Shown here: positions 32,142 through 43,409 of the stretch, one piece after another
How the letters are laid out: every line of letters starts with the position of its first letter
How positions within the stretch are numbered: the stretch's first letter is position 1
Source: Collybiopsis luxurians FD-317 M1
Lineage: Eukaryota > Basidiomycota > Agaricomycetes > Agaricales > Omphalotaceae
Reading direction: 5' to 3'
NCBI GenBank assembly: GCA_000827265.1
Contig: KN834762.1
Span: 746,939 to 810,938 of the forward strand
Length of the DNA: 64,000 nucleotides
Notes under the pieces: generated by a model
Seen by the model: only the letters and a program-made list of their open reading frames with translations
The model's database searches: none
What the model was told of the DNA's origin: nothing
Made by a program: the position numbers and the translations under genes

Positions 32142-34083
32142 TCGCTACCTTTAGGTAGTGGGGGTATCCAAGCTGTCAATCGCTCCTTCCTTTTGGTGTC
32201 TCGCTACGTGGTGTATCGTCCTTAATTTTCTCCTGTATTTGTTACTTTTGTTTTTCTCTACTTTTTAGCGATGGCCTCAGTTACCTTCACTGTGTCTTCA
32301 CTAAGCGCTCGGGTGTCTTTTGGCTCCGAATTGGTCTTCCGTGAATCTGAATCCACAGCCTATCCAGAAACCACGGCCTCTTCACGCTTACCCCCTTTAA
32401 CATCGAAAAACCCTTAGTCTTCCCTCTTGATTGAGATTGCCTTTTTGGGAGCACTTTCGAATGGAGTTCGGTGTAGTGTTTTCCTCAACAATTGTGATAA
32501 ATTGATTTCGTATGGTGTGCTTCATGGGTTGGATACATCGTTCGTAACAGATGTATGTTCTCTTCGTCACCTCCTAATCCATCACATCCTCTCCGGGAAT
32601 TGTTTTCTTGTCTGTGTCTGTTCCTGCGTGTCATTCTTTTGCGAGTGATTTCCCATTTCGGACAGTGTTTAGACTTGAGTGTGCCAAGATCCTGGGTACG
32701 ACTTTGCCCGTTGAACAGTTAATGTCATTGCTTCGCACAAGCCGTCCATTCATCTCGATTATGCCTGTTCACACATGGTTCGTGACGTGATTAGATAGCT
32801 TTCTGTGGCATCGCCGCTGGATCCACCCATTCTATCTTCAACGTCAGATTTAACGCCATCTCTTCCAACAGATGTATCTCAACTGTTCCACAATTTTGAA
32901 AATTTTCCCCGAGCCATTTTATTGCAGTATTGCCAGGCCCACTGCATCCCCTTCAATGGTTCCTCTTCCTCGGGTGACACTCTGTCATATTATAACTGTG
33001 CAGTTAGTTGCCGGTGAGTGTTTTGCTTGTTCCGACGATATGCATACCTGTCTTCTTATTTACTTGTTCCTGTTACAGCACTCTCCAATTCCTTGTCGTG
33101 GCGAATGCCCGTTGGCTCTCTTTCCGGAATTGGTAGGTGTTATTGAAGTGTTTTCTTGTTATCGTCATTTTTTTCATTTAATGTATGCTCCAGGCGGTTC
33201 TGCATTACAAAACCCTCATCCAAATTCCATTCCTTCTGAAGGGATCATTAATGCTCCGGGGGCCTCATCCCCTGGCCTGACTGTCCCCCCTGCACCGTCC
33301 ATAACGCATGATGACCACCATTCCGAATGGATATGTTCAACCAACTGAGCGACAGAGGATAAACAAATTTATTTCAAACTACATCAACGAACAACATCTG
33401 CTATGCGGAATAAAGACGTACCGGACTTTGCTGTGAACAGAATATATCTCCTACTAGTATGTGCATTGACTAAATTCTAGCTCAAAGATTGACTCAGTTC
33501 GCAGCCCTATAACCCTTTGATAGATTGACATATCAACCGATCCTCGTCTTTCGAATGTCTCATCATATTCCAAAAAAGTTATCATTGGAATGCGATGAAA
33601 TCAGCGCCAAGCCGTAGTAGTTCAGTCTTTTCCAAATTCTCTCTGCCGGAAACAATGCATGGAAGGATTTAAGATTCCTCCTTGTGAATATAGGAAGAGA
33701 CTGACATTCAGCATGCGGCAAAAATATCAGCCCTTGCCTATGTAGTGGCTGATCTATGGGATTGGCAACAATTGGTTTCTCCACGCTGAGAATATGTGCA
33801 TTTATGACCCGGTCGATGGGTTGCTGCATTCATGGTACTTTACTTGGCCTCTGGCTTGCCAGAGACTATTGTCAATGTCCATCTTTGCAGGACTACTAAT
33901 TCAAACTCAGTCAGTTTCCTTTGGTTTCCATTCTGTTACTGTTGAATGTTTGATCTGTGTTGTAGGGAGTTGGGATTATTGTAGCTATTGGCAGTGTTTA
34001 ATATGTTTTCTGTTTGACTTTTGCTTCCTATAATCATTGTGATGCTCCTCAAGTAGGATAATAAATTTACTTAAGGTAGCGAG
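32142..34083 (+). repeat. Unclassified coding repeat, copy 2, with candidate terminal repeats
   Basis: Begins ctcgctacctttaggtagtg and ends aaggtagcgag at 34083, giving 11-base inverted termini CTCGCTACCTT. Relative to copy 1 the 5' block (to about 32320) joins directly to the block starting at VFRESES (about 32335), so about 650 bp are deleted. It keeps LIEIAFLGALSNGVRC, but a TAG now interrupts the frame at about 32416. A third related block at 33180-33330 (GGSALQNP, EGIINAPGASSPGL) parallels 25740-25850 of copy 1. A further motif, FPRAILLQYCQAHCIPFNG (32908-32964), resembles a SAP-like helix pair and continues in another frame. A hairpin, GTAGCG...CGCTAC, spans 34076-34105 at the right end. 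Confidence 0.5.
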
Positions 34084-34105
34084 CTCCGCCGCTTGCCGGC
34101 GCTAC

Positions 34106-34590
34106 TCGGTTATTACCGGATACGGTAAACCAACGGTAAACCATGACTTATATCCAAATTTCGGATCATCTCTCACACACACGCAAGTCAAGGAGAGCCG
34201 AGAACGCAACCGGCAAGTCCACCGTGCCCCGCATCAAGTGAGGTCGACCACTGCCAGAATCAACTAGATTGAAGAACAAATGCGAAGCGAAGAAAGAAAA
34301 CCGTAATTACAAATATATGTAGATGCCGAAGGCTGAAAAGAAATAAATGGAAGACGGGCGCAAGAACAAGCAGAGAATAAAAGAGAAAAAAGTTCGGAAA
34401 GAAGAAAGTACAAAGTTATATAATACAAGTCCGAGGTCAAAGTCAAAAGAGAAAAGCTAGGACGGAACACAACGAGAAAGAAAAACGTCTGAACAAATGC
34501 CCAGCGCAGATGAAAACAATTTAACAAATTCTAAATTTAAAAAAAATTAAAAAGATAAAGAAATCCGAAATGCAAATGGAAATTCGACCT
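34106..34590. other. A-rich 3' flank of the 752-aa gene
   Basis: No gene recognised. Strongly purine-rich on the plus strand between 34260 and 34570. Confidence 0.4.
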
Positions 34591-37067
34591 TTACTTGCGC
34601 CGTCTAAGCTTCCGCTGACTCTCCCTCACCATCTCTTCCCCATCGCCTTCACCATCAACAGATTCTCGGACCCGCTTCCGTAACACCCGAGTCGGACTGG
34701 ACGTTTCAGGCACTGGTGACCCAACCGAAGCAGACGAGTCCGAAATCGGGCTAGACTGAGAGGAAGAGGCTTCTGCCGATGAAACAAGTCTTGCACTCCG
34801 GCGTGCAGAACTGGAAGCAGAATTTCTAGCAGAGTGCGGCGTCTGAGGATCATCAGTCCTCCATGCGACTCGCATAGTACCCTCCGGTCCGACGTGTATC
34901 TCTCTATGGGATCTGCCCGCATCCATGTCCCTCGCTTTGCCATGTTTGGGGGACCGCTCAACAGCTTTAGCTTTTCCTTTGCCTTTGCCCTTGCCACTTT
35001 CCCCCTCAGACGGGATAGCTTCATCTTCAGCTCCAGGAGAAGAAATGGATTTGGGAGACGGGGAAAGAGATGACCGACGAGCAAGCTTCGATGACCCGGC
35101 AGACGCCGCATCTGCACCAAGTGATGTGGAGTGTTTTCTCTTAAGTGCAGATGATCCTCCAGAGCGCGACGATGATGGAGAAGAGGAGGATGAGCTAGCT
35201 TGAGATGACGAGTTACCGGAAGAGCCGAAGGGGTCAAGAATCGGAGGTGGGAGGCGAGGAGCAGCCGGAAGTCCATTGGACCCCAGAGGCTCCCATGTAT
35301 GCCTATACCCCCCGTCAATCCAAATCGGTATATCCGTCTGACCCCTATACGGCCCATACTCTGGTTTCCATGCAATTCGTACCCTGGAGATATAAGATTC
35401 GCCGTAAAATGCTGGGAGGCGGGCGACAGCGGAGAGAGGGCGAACCCTACCAACCGGGGCTGAAGCAGGAGTTGGGACTAAAGTAGGAGCTGAGACTGGA
35501 GCAGGAGCCGGGAGTTCGCCATAGAATGCTGGGAGGCGGGCGACAGCGGAGAGAGGGCGAGCCCTGCCAGCCGGAGCTGAAGCAGGAGTTGGGACTGAAG
35601 TAGAAGGCGGGACTGGAGCAGGAGTAGGGAGTTCGCCATAGAATGCTGGGAGGCGGGCGACAGCGGAGAGAGGGCGAACCCTGCCAGCCGGTGCTGTGGT
35701 ACTATTCGAACTACCAGAGGTACCAGATGTGTGGGATGCGGTGGAAGGGCCGGCTGCGGTCGAGGTCGAGGGTCCAGTAGAAGGGGTGAGGGGAGCATGA
35801 AGTCTTGTAGCTAAGGTATTGATGCCGGAGGTAGAAGGTCCTGCGTCACCGGAGCTAGCAAGAGACCGAGATGTACCTATAGGACGAGCGTGAATGAGAT
35901 AAACGGCAAAACAGAAAGCTGGGAATTATACCGACCTGTTGTAGCAAGCGCTGTATTTGCGACAGTGCCACTGTCACTGCCAGTCCCATCTGAAGCTCCG
36001 GCATGCGCAGATGCAGTCGCTGTCGAAGAATCTGCAGAGGGTAGATCAATAATATGGCTCGAATCGTGCACATAGATTCTCACCGTTATCCTCTTCAGGT
36101 TCTTCAGAAAACAAGACAACACTCGATTCTTCTCCCTCCCTCTGATTATTGCTATTCAACCCGACCGCAGGTTGAACGGCTCCGGCGTGAATACCCTTGG
36201 CTGAAATACCCCCATCGGCAGGAAAGCGAGCTGCTTGGAGGTCGGGTCCACTGTCTCCACTGTCGCCGTCAGGTGTAAATTGCACAATCATCTCTGGAGG
36301 GGGGTCACTGTCTGTTTGAGCCCAAGTGAGGCTCCATGCAGGGGTACTGATTTGTTCGAAAGGAGTAGCTTGGGTGGGGATAGTGTTACCGTCAGCAACA
36401 GCGACCTGGGTGATTTGCTGGAGACTTTGTTTGGTTTGGCCATCGATGAGAGTGAGCGGCTGTGGAACGGGAGCACCGGGATTGATTAATTCGCGAACCC
36501 TAATGGAAGTAGGTCGGAGGCGAGCTCTACTGAGGTATTGGAATCAGCACGGAACAGGGAAAGGCGTCGGAAGAACCTACGATTGTCCTTCGTTGACCGG
36601 ACCTTCAGGTTTTCCAATTTCTTCTTTGTCGTTTTCGGAATGAGATTTGAGAAGTACACTGCTACCAGTGTCTTCGGCTGTTTGATCTTTAGCTGCTTCT
36701 GCAGCATTCGTGGAGTCATGCCCTGCAAAGTCGGGCACTAGATCCTCTTCATCAGCACTGAGATCGGACGTGCCACAGTCTTCTTCAGAAGACTCGTCTT
36801 CCGGAGACACGATGTCTTGTAGCGAGGATTCATATCTGAGTGTGTATAAGATGAGGTAAAGTAGGTAACGGTTTGAATATCAGACACTCACTCATCCAAG
36901 CTTTGTTCCAACCTTTCGAGTGGCTGCAGTTGATCGTCACTGAGCGTATGTCGACCCTTCACGCGCCCCACCCAGCCACTGATGGCAGAACGCAAGGAAC
37001 GAAGTTCCTTGTCAAAGTACTTGCGGGTGCGGAGGTCTTTTTTGCGTTGAGATACAGTGTCAGACAT
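34591..37067 (-). CDS. 752-aa low-complexity protein with in-frame minisatellite
   Basis: Five exons (complement of 36892-37067, 36581-36835, 36084-36529, 35936-36031, 34591-35876) join in frame. The N-terminus MSDTVSQRKKDLRTRKYFDK begins a basic helical segment (1-60), followed by an acidic stretch (SPEDESSEEDC). The middle is Pro/Ser/Thr-rich and contains 2.5 copies of a 39-residue repeat with the core GRVRPLSAVARLPAFYGEL. A short ordered-looking segment follows (VRIAWKPEYGPYRGQTDIPI, then WIDGGYRHTWEPL), and the C-terminus is Ser-rich, Lys-rich and ends RKLRRRK. I recognise no domain family. Charge pattern and basic clusters suggest a nuclear protein, but that is inference. It is transcribed divergently from SUMO. 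Confidence 0.7.
35401..35698 (-). repeat. 117-bp tandem repeat inside the 752-aa gene
   Basis: About 2.5 units start at 35401, 35516 and 35633, each carrying aatgctgggaggcgggcg then acagcggagagagggcga. The unit is a multiple of three, so copy-number change keeps the frame. Units differ mainly in the Pro/Ala/Thr spacer. Confidence 0.85.
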
Positions 37068-37476
37068 TGCGGTAGCGATAATAGTTCAAAGTGGGGGAAA
37101 TTTGAGAGCAAGCCTACCGCGACTTGCCCCGTTTTATAATTCACATTGCTACCGGTCCAAGCTGGGGGCCATATGACTGCAATATTTTTGATTATTGTGC
37201 GATATATGAAGCTATAGTATACAATAGTGAAAAAGGTGTTGCTTGCGCCACTGAGTGGCACTGAATGTCCAGGACAAAGGAGCAATTACCAAAAATAGAT
37301 ATTAAAGCAACTGTGACTCATATCACGAGACTCGCCTCACGCGTCACAGTCACACTTTATCCTTTTGCCCTTGTCCATCAACCATCCCGGTCGGTCGCGT
37401 CGATCCACGCTCAATCATTTTTGTCGGCCAGCAGTAACCTTGCCTCTTACGTTCACTTTCCGCCTAGAAGGAGATC
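37068..37476. promoter_or_regulatory. Divergent promoter region (752-aa gene and SUMO)
   Basis: 409 bp separate two divergent start codons, with no ORF of interest, so both promoters must lie here. No clear TATA box is visible on the SUMO side, in line with a housekeeping promoter. Confidence 0.5.
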
Positions 37477-38156
37477 ATGTCCCCAGAACCAGAAGATGTT
37501 AAACCGAAACTGAACTTGAATATCCAGTTTGAGGGAACTCGTGCGTGTATTTCCAAGTTACTTAATTCTTTTCTTTTGACTGTGTGTCATTGAACATTCT
37601 ACAGAGGTGACGGTCAAAGTGAAACCGAATATGCAGTTCAAAAAGATATTCGAAGCTGCGGAGGTGTGTTCCATTCATTGTGCTGCTTTGCCGTCCATTC
37701 AGCTGGTTCGCCTTTTATAGAAAAAGTTTAACAAGAGCGCGGGTTAGTGCGGGCGGGGAAGGAAGTATTACGCGTTTTTGACAATTCTTTACAGGAACGT
37801 TGAAGTTTACCCACGAGGGCACGCGAATAAACGCGGATGACACGCCTGCGGGGGTAAGGTCTATTTCCTCCTCATCCTGTCGAGTACTGATCTCATTCCT
37901 TCCTCCCGGTATCACATCTTCCTCACCTGCCTATTCCTTCGATGTTTGGATTACGTGTGATGAAGTTGGAAATGGAAGACGGTGATCTTATCGACGCGTT
38001 TTTGGAGCAGGTAATAGCTCTTTTATCGTTCGACCTCGTCGCATTCTGACTTGCGTTCCCTTCCTTCCACCCTCTTACCCCCTCCCTCTGACTCTGACTT
38101 CTTCCGTCGTCTTTCGCTAGCTCGGAGGCGGTTCACAGTCATGCTGTAGAACATGA
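37477..38156 (+). CDS. smt3: SUMO (Smt3-type ubiquitin-like modifier)
   Basis: Small protein conjugated to lysines of nuclear and cytoplasmic targets by E1 Aos1/Uba2 and E2 Ubc9. Six exons (37477-37540, 37605-37663, 37721-37742, 37795-37853, 37966-38010, 38121-38156) join in frame to 94 residues. The ubiquitin fold shows VTVKVKPNMQFKKIFEA, LKFTHEGTRINADDTPAG and MEDGDLIDAFLEQLGG. The double Gly is followed by a short tail, GSQSCCRT, that a Ulp1-type protease would remove. The usual Gln-Thr before GlyGly is Gln-Leu here. The gene is compact, with five introns in under 0.7 kb, one coding exon being only 22 bases. Confidence 0.92.
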
Positions 38157-38757
38157 CTCGGCCACATTCTGATCCCGTTCAAGTTGTTGAAGATGTATTT
38201 AGAGCACCATAATTGGTTTCTCGTGCTACTCCCCTTCCCTCTCTCTTTTTGTTTGTATCTTTATATCCTGTTCGAAATGCCCAACTGTGTTCACCCCCTA
38301 AAGAAGCGCGACGCGTTAACTTGGCATTGTGATTCATCATCTACAGCTTACCTGACCCCAAAGGCAACCTTTGTTCTCCTTCTAGATATTTACAAACCAG
38401 GCCGACGCGTGTGCTAATGTTAGGAACCGGGACCTGAGCGCAAGGTTCTCGGTCGTCATTGTCCTGACCAGACCTTGTATTCTCTATTTACCCGCACCGA
38501 CGTTGCCTGAAAATTGACCCATTTTGGGTATTTTTGTGTGTAATTTGACGAGAAAGCGATACCGATTCTCAGCCAAGTCAATACAGTGAGGCACGCCAGG
38601 TCGAGAGTCGAGACGGACTGAGCGCCAAAAAAACTGACAGTTGAAATGAACCATCAATAGTTTTACTTTTTTGGAAATAACAGAACCATTCCCGCTGCAC
38701 ATAAATAATCTGTAGATGAGCTGATTTTTTAACCGAGTCGTTCCCTTCCTTTCCGCC
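38157..38757. other. Intergenic
   Basis: 3' end of SUMO and promoter of the Diels-Alderase-like gene. No other gene seen. Confidence 0.4.
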
Positions 38758-40008
38758 ATGAAATTACTCCTACTAACCTGGGTTTCACTCGCTTCCTTCA
38801 TTTACGCCGGGACAATCACTATTCCTCCAACCGTTGGTGTTGGCGGCAGCTCCGTCCAATTTACTTCCACCCCTCCAGCCCCCGCATCCGACTCCGGCCT
38901 CGACGCTCCCAAAGTCCTTCCAAATGTCAATTCGACCACTTACCAATGGTACTACTTTGACGTCGTCTCAAACGACAGCTCATATTCCGCCGTAGTCACC
39001 TTCTTCGCCGCACCCGATACCGCCTTTCCCTTCACCCTAAGTCCCTCAATGACATTGGAAGTACTCATCACAATACAAACTCCCGAGTCGGACTCGTTCT
39101 ACTTGAATGGCGCGTTCGCGACTGATGCACAGGTTACGACGCTTTCGGATGGAGCCTCGGGTGTATGGGAGGGTACAGGGCTCAGTTTTACCGGGAGTCC
39201 AGATCTGTCCACGTATCAGGTCAACTTTGACTCGGCGGATTTGCTAGGCATTACGGGGTCCATATCAATGCAGTCCGTGAGTCCCTTTTCGAATTCGAAT
39301 TCGAATCCATTGTTGAACTACCGTTACGATTTGCCCAAATCCAGGTTGCTCCCGCGCACTACCCATGCAACGGAAACCAAGCAGGGGTGAACATGGCTCT
39401 CATGCCTTCCGTCGGATGGGCAAATGCAGTACCTGATTCCCAAGCTACTGTCCAACTCGAGATCAACGGTCAGAATATAACGTTTACCGGATTCGGGTAT
39501 CATGACATGGTACGTACCTATTTTCCTTCTACATAGAGATTTAGAATAACCCCTTCCTTAAAATTTTTGGTGTCCTTTTTTTTCGCGTTGTTCTTGATGG
39601 CAGAATTGGGGCGACATACCATTCACGGCTGCAGTAGGTACCTGGCATTGGGGACACGGTCGGTTGGGCCCGTATTCCCTTGTCTGGTTCTCTGGTACTT
39701 CGGCGGACGGAACATCTTACACGAGCGGGTATGTTGCTCAGAATGGTGCCATCCTAGGAACAACGTGTTCCACTTCCGCCGTCTCCGTCACCCCTACGTC
39801 CACCTCCTCTGGTGGCTCCGGGTTCAATATCGAAATTGATTTGGGCACCCAAGGCGTGTTCCAAGCGCAGTTTTCTGCAGACCATGAGACACTTGCTTTC
39901 GGGAGTGAGTTCTCCAGATATTCAGGGAGTTTGGTGGGTGGGATAAGTGGCGGAGAGAGTTATACGGGCTCTGCGATATTTGATGAGTTCGACTTTACTT
40001 CTATATAG
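38758..40008 (+). CDS. Secreted Diels-Alderase/lipocalin-like protein
   Basis: Three exons (38758-39276, 39345-39509, 39604-40008) join to 362 residues. Residues 1-17 form a signal peptide (MKLLLLTWVSLASFIYA). The two-domain beta-rich body carries the family signature FGYHDMNWGD followed by GTWHWGHGRLGPYSLVWFSG, known from fungal lipocalin-type Diels-Alderases and the related hydroxyneurosporene-synthase-like (CrtC/AttH) fold. Several family members catalyse pericyclic ring closure in metabolite pathways; others are uncharacterised. There is no PKS, NRPS or terpene synthase in the window, so a biosynthetic role is not supported by context. Intron 1 contains a short gaattc tandem run. Confidence 0.75.
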
Positions 40009-40698
40009 GTTATCATTATTACTTAAATTAGGTTCGATTCTTGTGGATTTGACTAAAGCTGTATTTTTGGTACTTTTTGTAGTCTCACCGACTCGTCTGT
40101 AGCATGCTATATACTTAGTGTTCACTGATTGTACTCTATAAGTACAACAGAACCTAGTCGGCTATGGGTGTTCTGGTAGCACTTGTATCGCAGCTTGTCA
40201 AGTCGCGCGTGCGTGTGGTCTGGGACCTGGTGGCGGCAGTGACATCTATTTTTCATCCATTAAAACATACGGCATTTGCACAACATGGTCCGCCAAACTT
40301 CGAATGGGGTCAAACTATGACCGAGTAAAAAAGATAACTTCAAGAAAAATAGAGATAGATGTCACTACTGGGGTTATCGCTGTTGGTTTTGTGTACCCTT
40401 GTGGGGAGCAAGTCCGTCTACTAATAATAATCCAGCGAGAAAAAACACAGTCCATCCCCGCAATATCCAAAGGGTGTTCATCCAGATTTTTGTTAAGGCC
40501 TTTGCTCAACAAACAATATACTGTAGACTGCAGCGTACATCCGGACTAACACCTGCAGCAATCGGAGGCCTGAGAAGTCAAAAGTTGGATGTCCGTATAT
40601 TCGAGATCACTGATGAGCGCAGCTCCAGCATGCACAGTAACAGAGCGTGCCACTTGATGAAACTCATCTAGCCTTGCGATCCGGCTGCTTTGAGGGGG
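40009..40698. other. Intergenic with a small foldback
   Basis: Holds the 129 bp foldback listed separately and no supported gene. Confidence 0.4.
40238..40366. repeat. 129-bp foldback element (MITE-like)
   Basis: Perfect 12-base inverted termini AGTGACATCTAT and ATAGATGTCACT; the similarity continues inward (tttttc / gaaaaat) after a five-base offset. No flanking target duplication is evident and no coding content. Confidence 0.5.
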
Positions 40699-40878
40699 TT
40701 ACTTGCAGAATTGCGACAACCTGTTCGTCGCGGCACTCTGTTCTGGAGGCAGATAACGTTTAGGCGCCCATACAGTATCTCTTACAGCGAGCCCATTCCC
40801 ATTGCATGGAGCTTCAACAACATCATTGTGATGGCCACTAGTCCTCAGCCAATCTTTCAGGTCAAAACAAGTCGACAT
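40699..40878 (-). CDS. Possible 59-aa ORF or exon
   Basis: Reads MSTCFDLKDWLRTSGHHND at the start and ends RLSQFCK, with a potential GTAACC donor near its end. Composition looks coding, but there is no signal, domain or homologue. It could be one exon of a lost gene. Confidence 0.25.
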   Translation of the reverse strand: MSTCFDLKDWLRTSGHHNDVVEAPCNGNGLAVRDTVWAPKRYLPPEQSAATNRLSQFCK

Positions 40879-41125
40879 GAGTAAGTTGGATATGTCGATT
40901 AGTCAGATCGTGCAGGTCTAGGCAAAAGTGGTCAGAAATGACCATGGTGTCTAACTGCCCCGGTCTGAGCAGGGGCATATGGGATCGGGGCACTTCCTGA
41001 GGTACAGTTACTGACCGACATTGCTTTTGATGGTTCTGTTTCAGTCTTGGTTTCTTTTTAGGGGTTTCTACACAATGATTCTCCCACGCTCTCTTATTCC
41101 GAAACCATCATGAACAAAAACTATC
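40879..41125. other. 5' region of the CRN-like gene
   Basis: No gene seen. Confidence 0.3.
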
Positions 41126-42921
41126 ATGAACGATATTAATGCCAATTTATTTCCCCCGCCTGACCACCCTGATTTCACTCCGGTACCCCCAGATTCTCCC
41201 TATAGAGCGGTTTTGGCTCGTCATTGGGGCGCTCCGCTTCAGTTCACAGACGAATCAAGAAAAATCTTAAATGTCTATCCAGACCTTACCCCTCTTGAAA
41301 TGGGCGGGAAACTTTGTGTGTTTCAAAGCTACACTCCACTGAATCAATTTGTTGATACTCTCAGGAACTCCCGTGGTAGCTTGATTGTTGGTAGTCCAGG
41401 CATCGGTGAGTTTCATTCTGTGTATTATCATTAAATTAACTGATCACCAACGTTATAGGTAAATCCACTTACCTACCTTACAAACTTGTTCTCCGGCCGG
41501 CAGATCGAAAAGAGACTATCTACTATCACAGTCCATCCCTATACTTTTTCAACGAACACGGCGTCTGGCTGATCGTGGGTCGACATGACGCCCATGTTCA
41601 ACACTAATCGCTGGAAGGGTGTTATGGCCCTCGTCGATGCGGATGCGGGTGTTAATCCACCACTTCAAATTCTGTGGACCATCAGCACGAGAATCACTCT
41701 GGTGTTTACAACATCTCCGCAGCTTGCCAGATACAAAGAATGGCGTAAGCAACGATCGATTGACACATTTATTCCCGATCCTCCATCCATAGAGGAAGCA
41801 ATTCAGGTGTAAGTTTGGACTTCTCAGATCCTTGTCCCTCGTTTATGCTCAAACAGGTGGAAACTGTACAACACAGATGACGCTGCTGGTAGTGTTTACT
41901 CGCTACAGAAGGTATTACTTGATGCCTGGAAAGATTATGGTCCTGACCTCCGCCTTGGGACTGACATTCTGAAGTTCGGGGCCGGGCATGTGGCAGACCA
42001 TCGCGCCGCCGTGGTGGATGCTGTAAATTCCCTGAATGCCGGGACTGTAACCCAGCTTACCAGCGGCCAAAGTGAACTTGCAATCTCCCATACTGTTGTG
42101 GAAACGATTCGGAGAACGATCGGGGGCAGGCAGTCCGTTGTTAGCCGTGTCCGGTCCCAAGCTGTGATGCGACTACTTATAGCCCATTACACGAAGGAAA
42201 GCCTTGCTGAGCGCCGAAGGTTATTTTATGCGTTATCAGGCGACAGTCGTTTCGGTACATCCCTTGGTTGGCTCTTTGAGTCAATGGCGATTGACAAGTT
42301 GTCCCATGGTGTCTCCAATCTCAAGATACTCCCCCTTACATCAAAGCTCAAGAAAACCTCTCTGAAATGGTCAAAGCTTGCTATCGACGTATTTCCTCGT
42401 TTGACGAATGCAACATTTACCAAAAGCCCTGAAAGCTTCTATGTTCCTGCCGAAGGGAACAACAAAACTTGGGATGCATATTGCCTCACTAAAAAAGGCA
42501 ACAAAATCTATGGCTACGGTTTTCAAATGACCGTTGGACGGAAACGAAAGTTGAATGCCGAAGGCCTTGCGACATTAGCGAAACGATTTACCGCTGCTAG
42601 AGTGAACCCAGAGAAATACTTTTTCATCTTCGTCACGCCAGTCAAATATGAATTCAAACTTCCAACCAATATCAGTGCGACGAACCTGAGGAAGTGGAAA
42701 TTCTATCATCTGCCGCTTGAAGTGACAGATTCGGATCCAGAAGGTACGGTAGACACTAATGCATCCAACTGCTTTACGCTAACTGCTCCACAAATTCAGG
42801 GAAATTGTTGTTGGCTAAACTTCAGCAGTACGGGGGCATTGACAAAGATGACAGTAGTGACGACGAGGAGAGTGACGAAAGTAACGAGGATGATGGAACT
42901 GAGGATGATGACTCTGAGTAA
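41126..42921 (+). pseudogene. CRN/RHS-like P-loop NTPase-REase protein with one frameshift
   Basis: The N-terminal exon ends in a Walker A motif split by an intron (GSPGIG, then KSTYLPYK). The C-terminal half has REase-superfamily features: SLGWLFESMAIDKL (Glu), PAEGNNKTWDAYCLT (Asp) and YGFQMTVGRK (Gln...Lys). Together this is the NTPase-nuclease layout of Crinkler/RHS-like proteins, known in oomycetes, chytrids, basidiomycetes and trypanosomes. Introns lie at about 41406-41459, 41812-41867 and 42745-42801, the last leading to an acidic tail (DSSDDEESDESNEDD). One break: after EHGVWLIV the frame must shift by one base (about 41575-41585) to reach MTPMFNTNRWKGVM. The break falls at the expected Walker B region, so it would abolish the protein unless it is a sequence error. 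Confidence 0.65.
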
Positions 42922-43409
42922 TTTCTCTTTGTGCTACTGCGGACCGCGGAAGTCTCTAATCTTTCAGTCTGCGAAGTTTTCTCGAGTTCTTCCATAATAG
43001 GGTGCAGAGGAGTCGCACGTACCGGAAACATCCGACCTGCTGGAGTCTCGAATTCCTTGGCTGAAAGGGCAAATTTTGTGACACTTGAAATATGACATTG
43101 ACACGCGTGCGTGGCTCAGCCGCGTTTTTCTTGCTTTTACTTCCTCAGCGCCACCTGGACCATACTATTACCATCGCTCTTTCTTTCGTGCTCACCGTCC
43201 TGCAAGAATCTCATTCTGCGTCGTTGCTAACCCTCGTTTCTCTATTAATGGCTTATATCAAATTTGTTCAGATCTTGGACCGTGCCGTGTCATATGCTTC
43301 CTTCCTTCCAGGCGATCGCCAAGGTCTGCTTGTACCTCGGAATCTGACGCAGATAGAGAGGTGGATTTTAATGTATACATATAACCGTGAGGGAAGACAA
43401 GATCAGAGC
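42922..43409. other. Intergenic between convergent genes
   Basis: No gene seen. Confidence 0.35.

Noticed and set aside
32142..34105. Helitron identity for the repeat (5' TC and a 3' hairpin)
   Set aside because: The 5' end begins TCTCGCTACC and a hairpin lies near 34076, but I see no CTRR end, no A/T insertion dinucleotide that fits both copies and no Rep or helicase remnant.
34626..35453. 275-aa minus-strand ORF
   Set aside because: It is a different frame of the same strand as the 752-aa protein. Its length comes from the low-complexity repeat, and the frame ending at 34591 joins all five exons.
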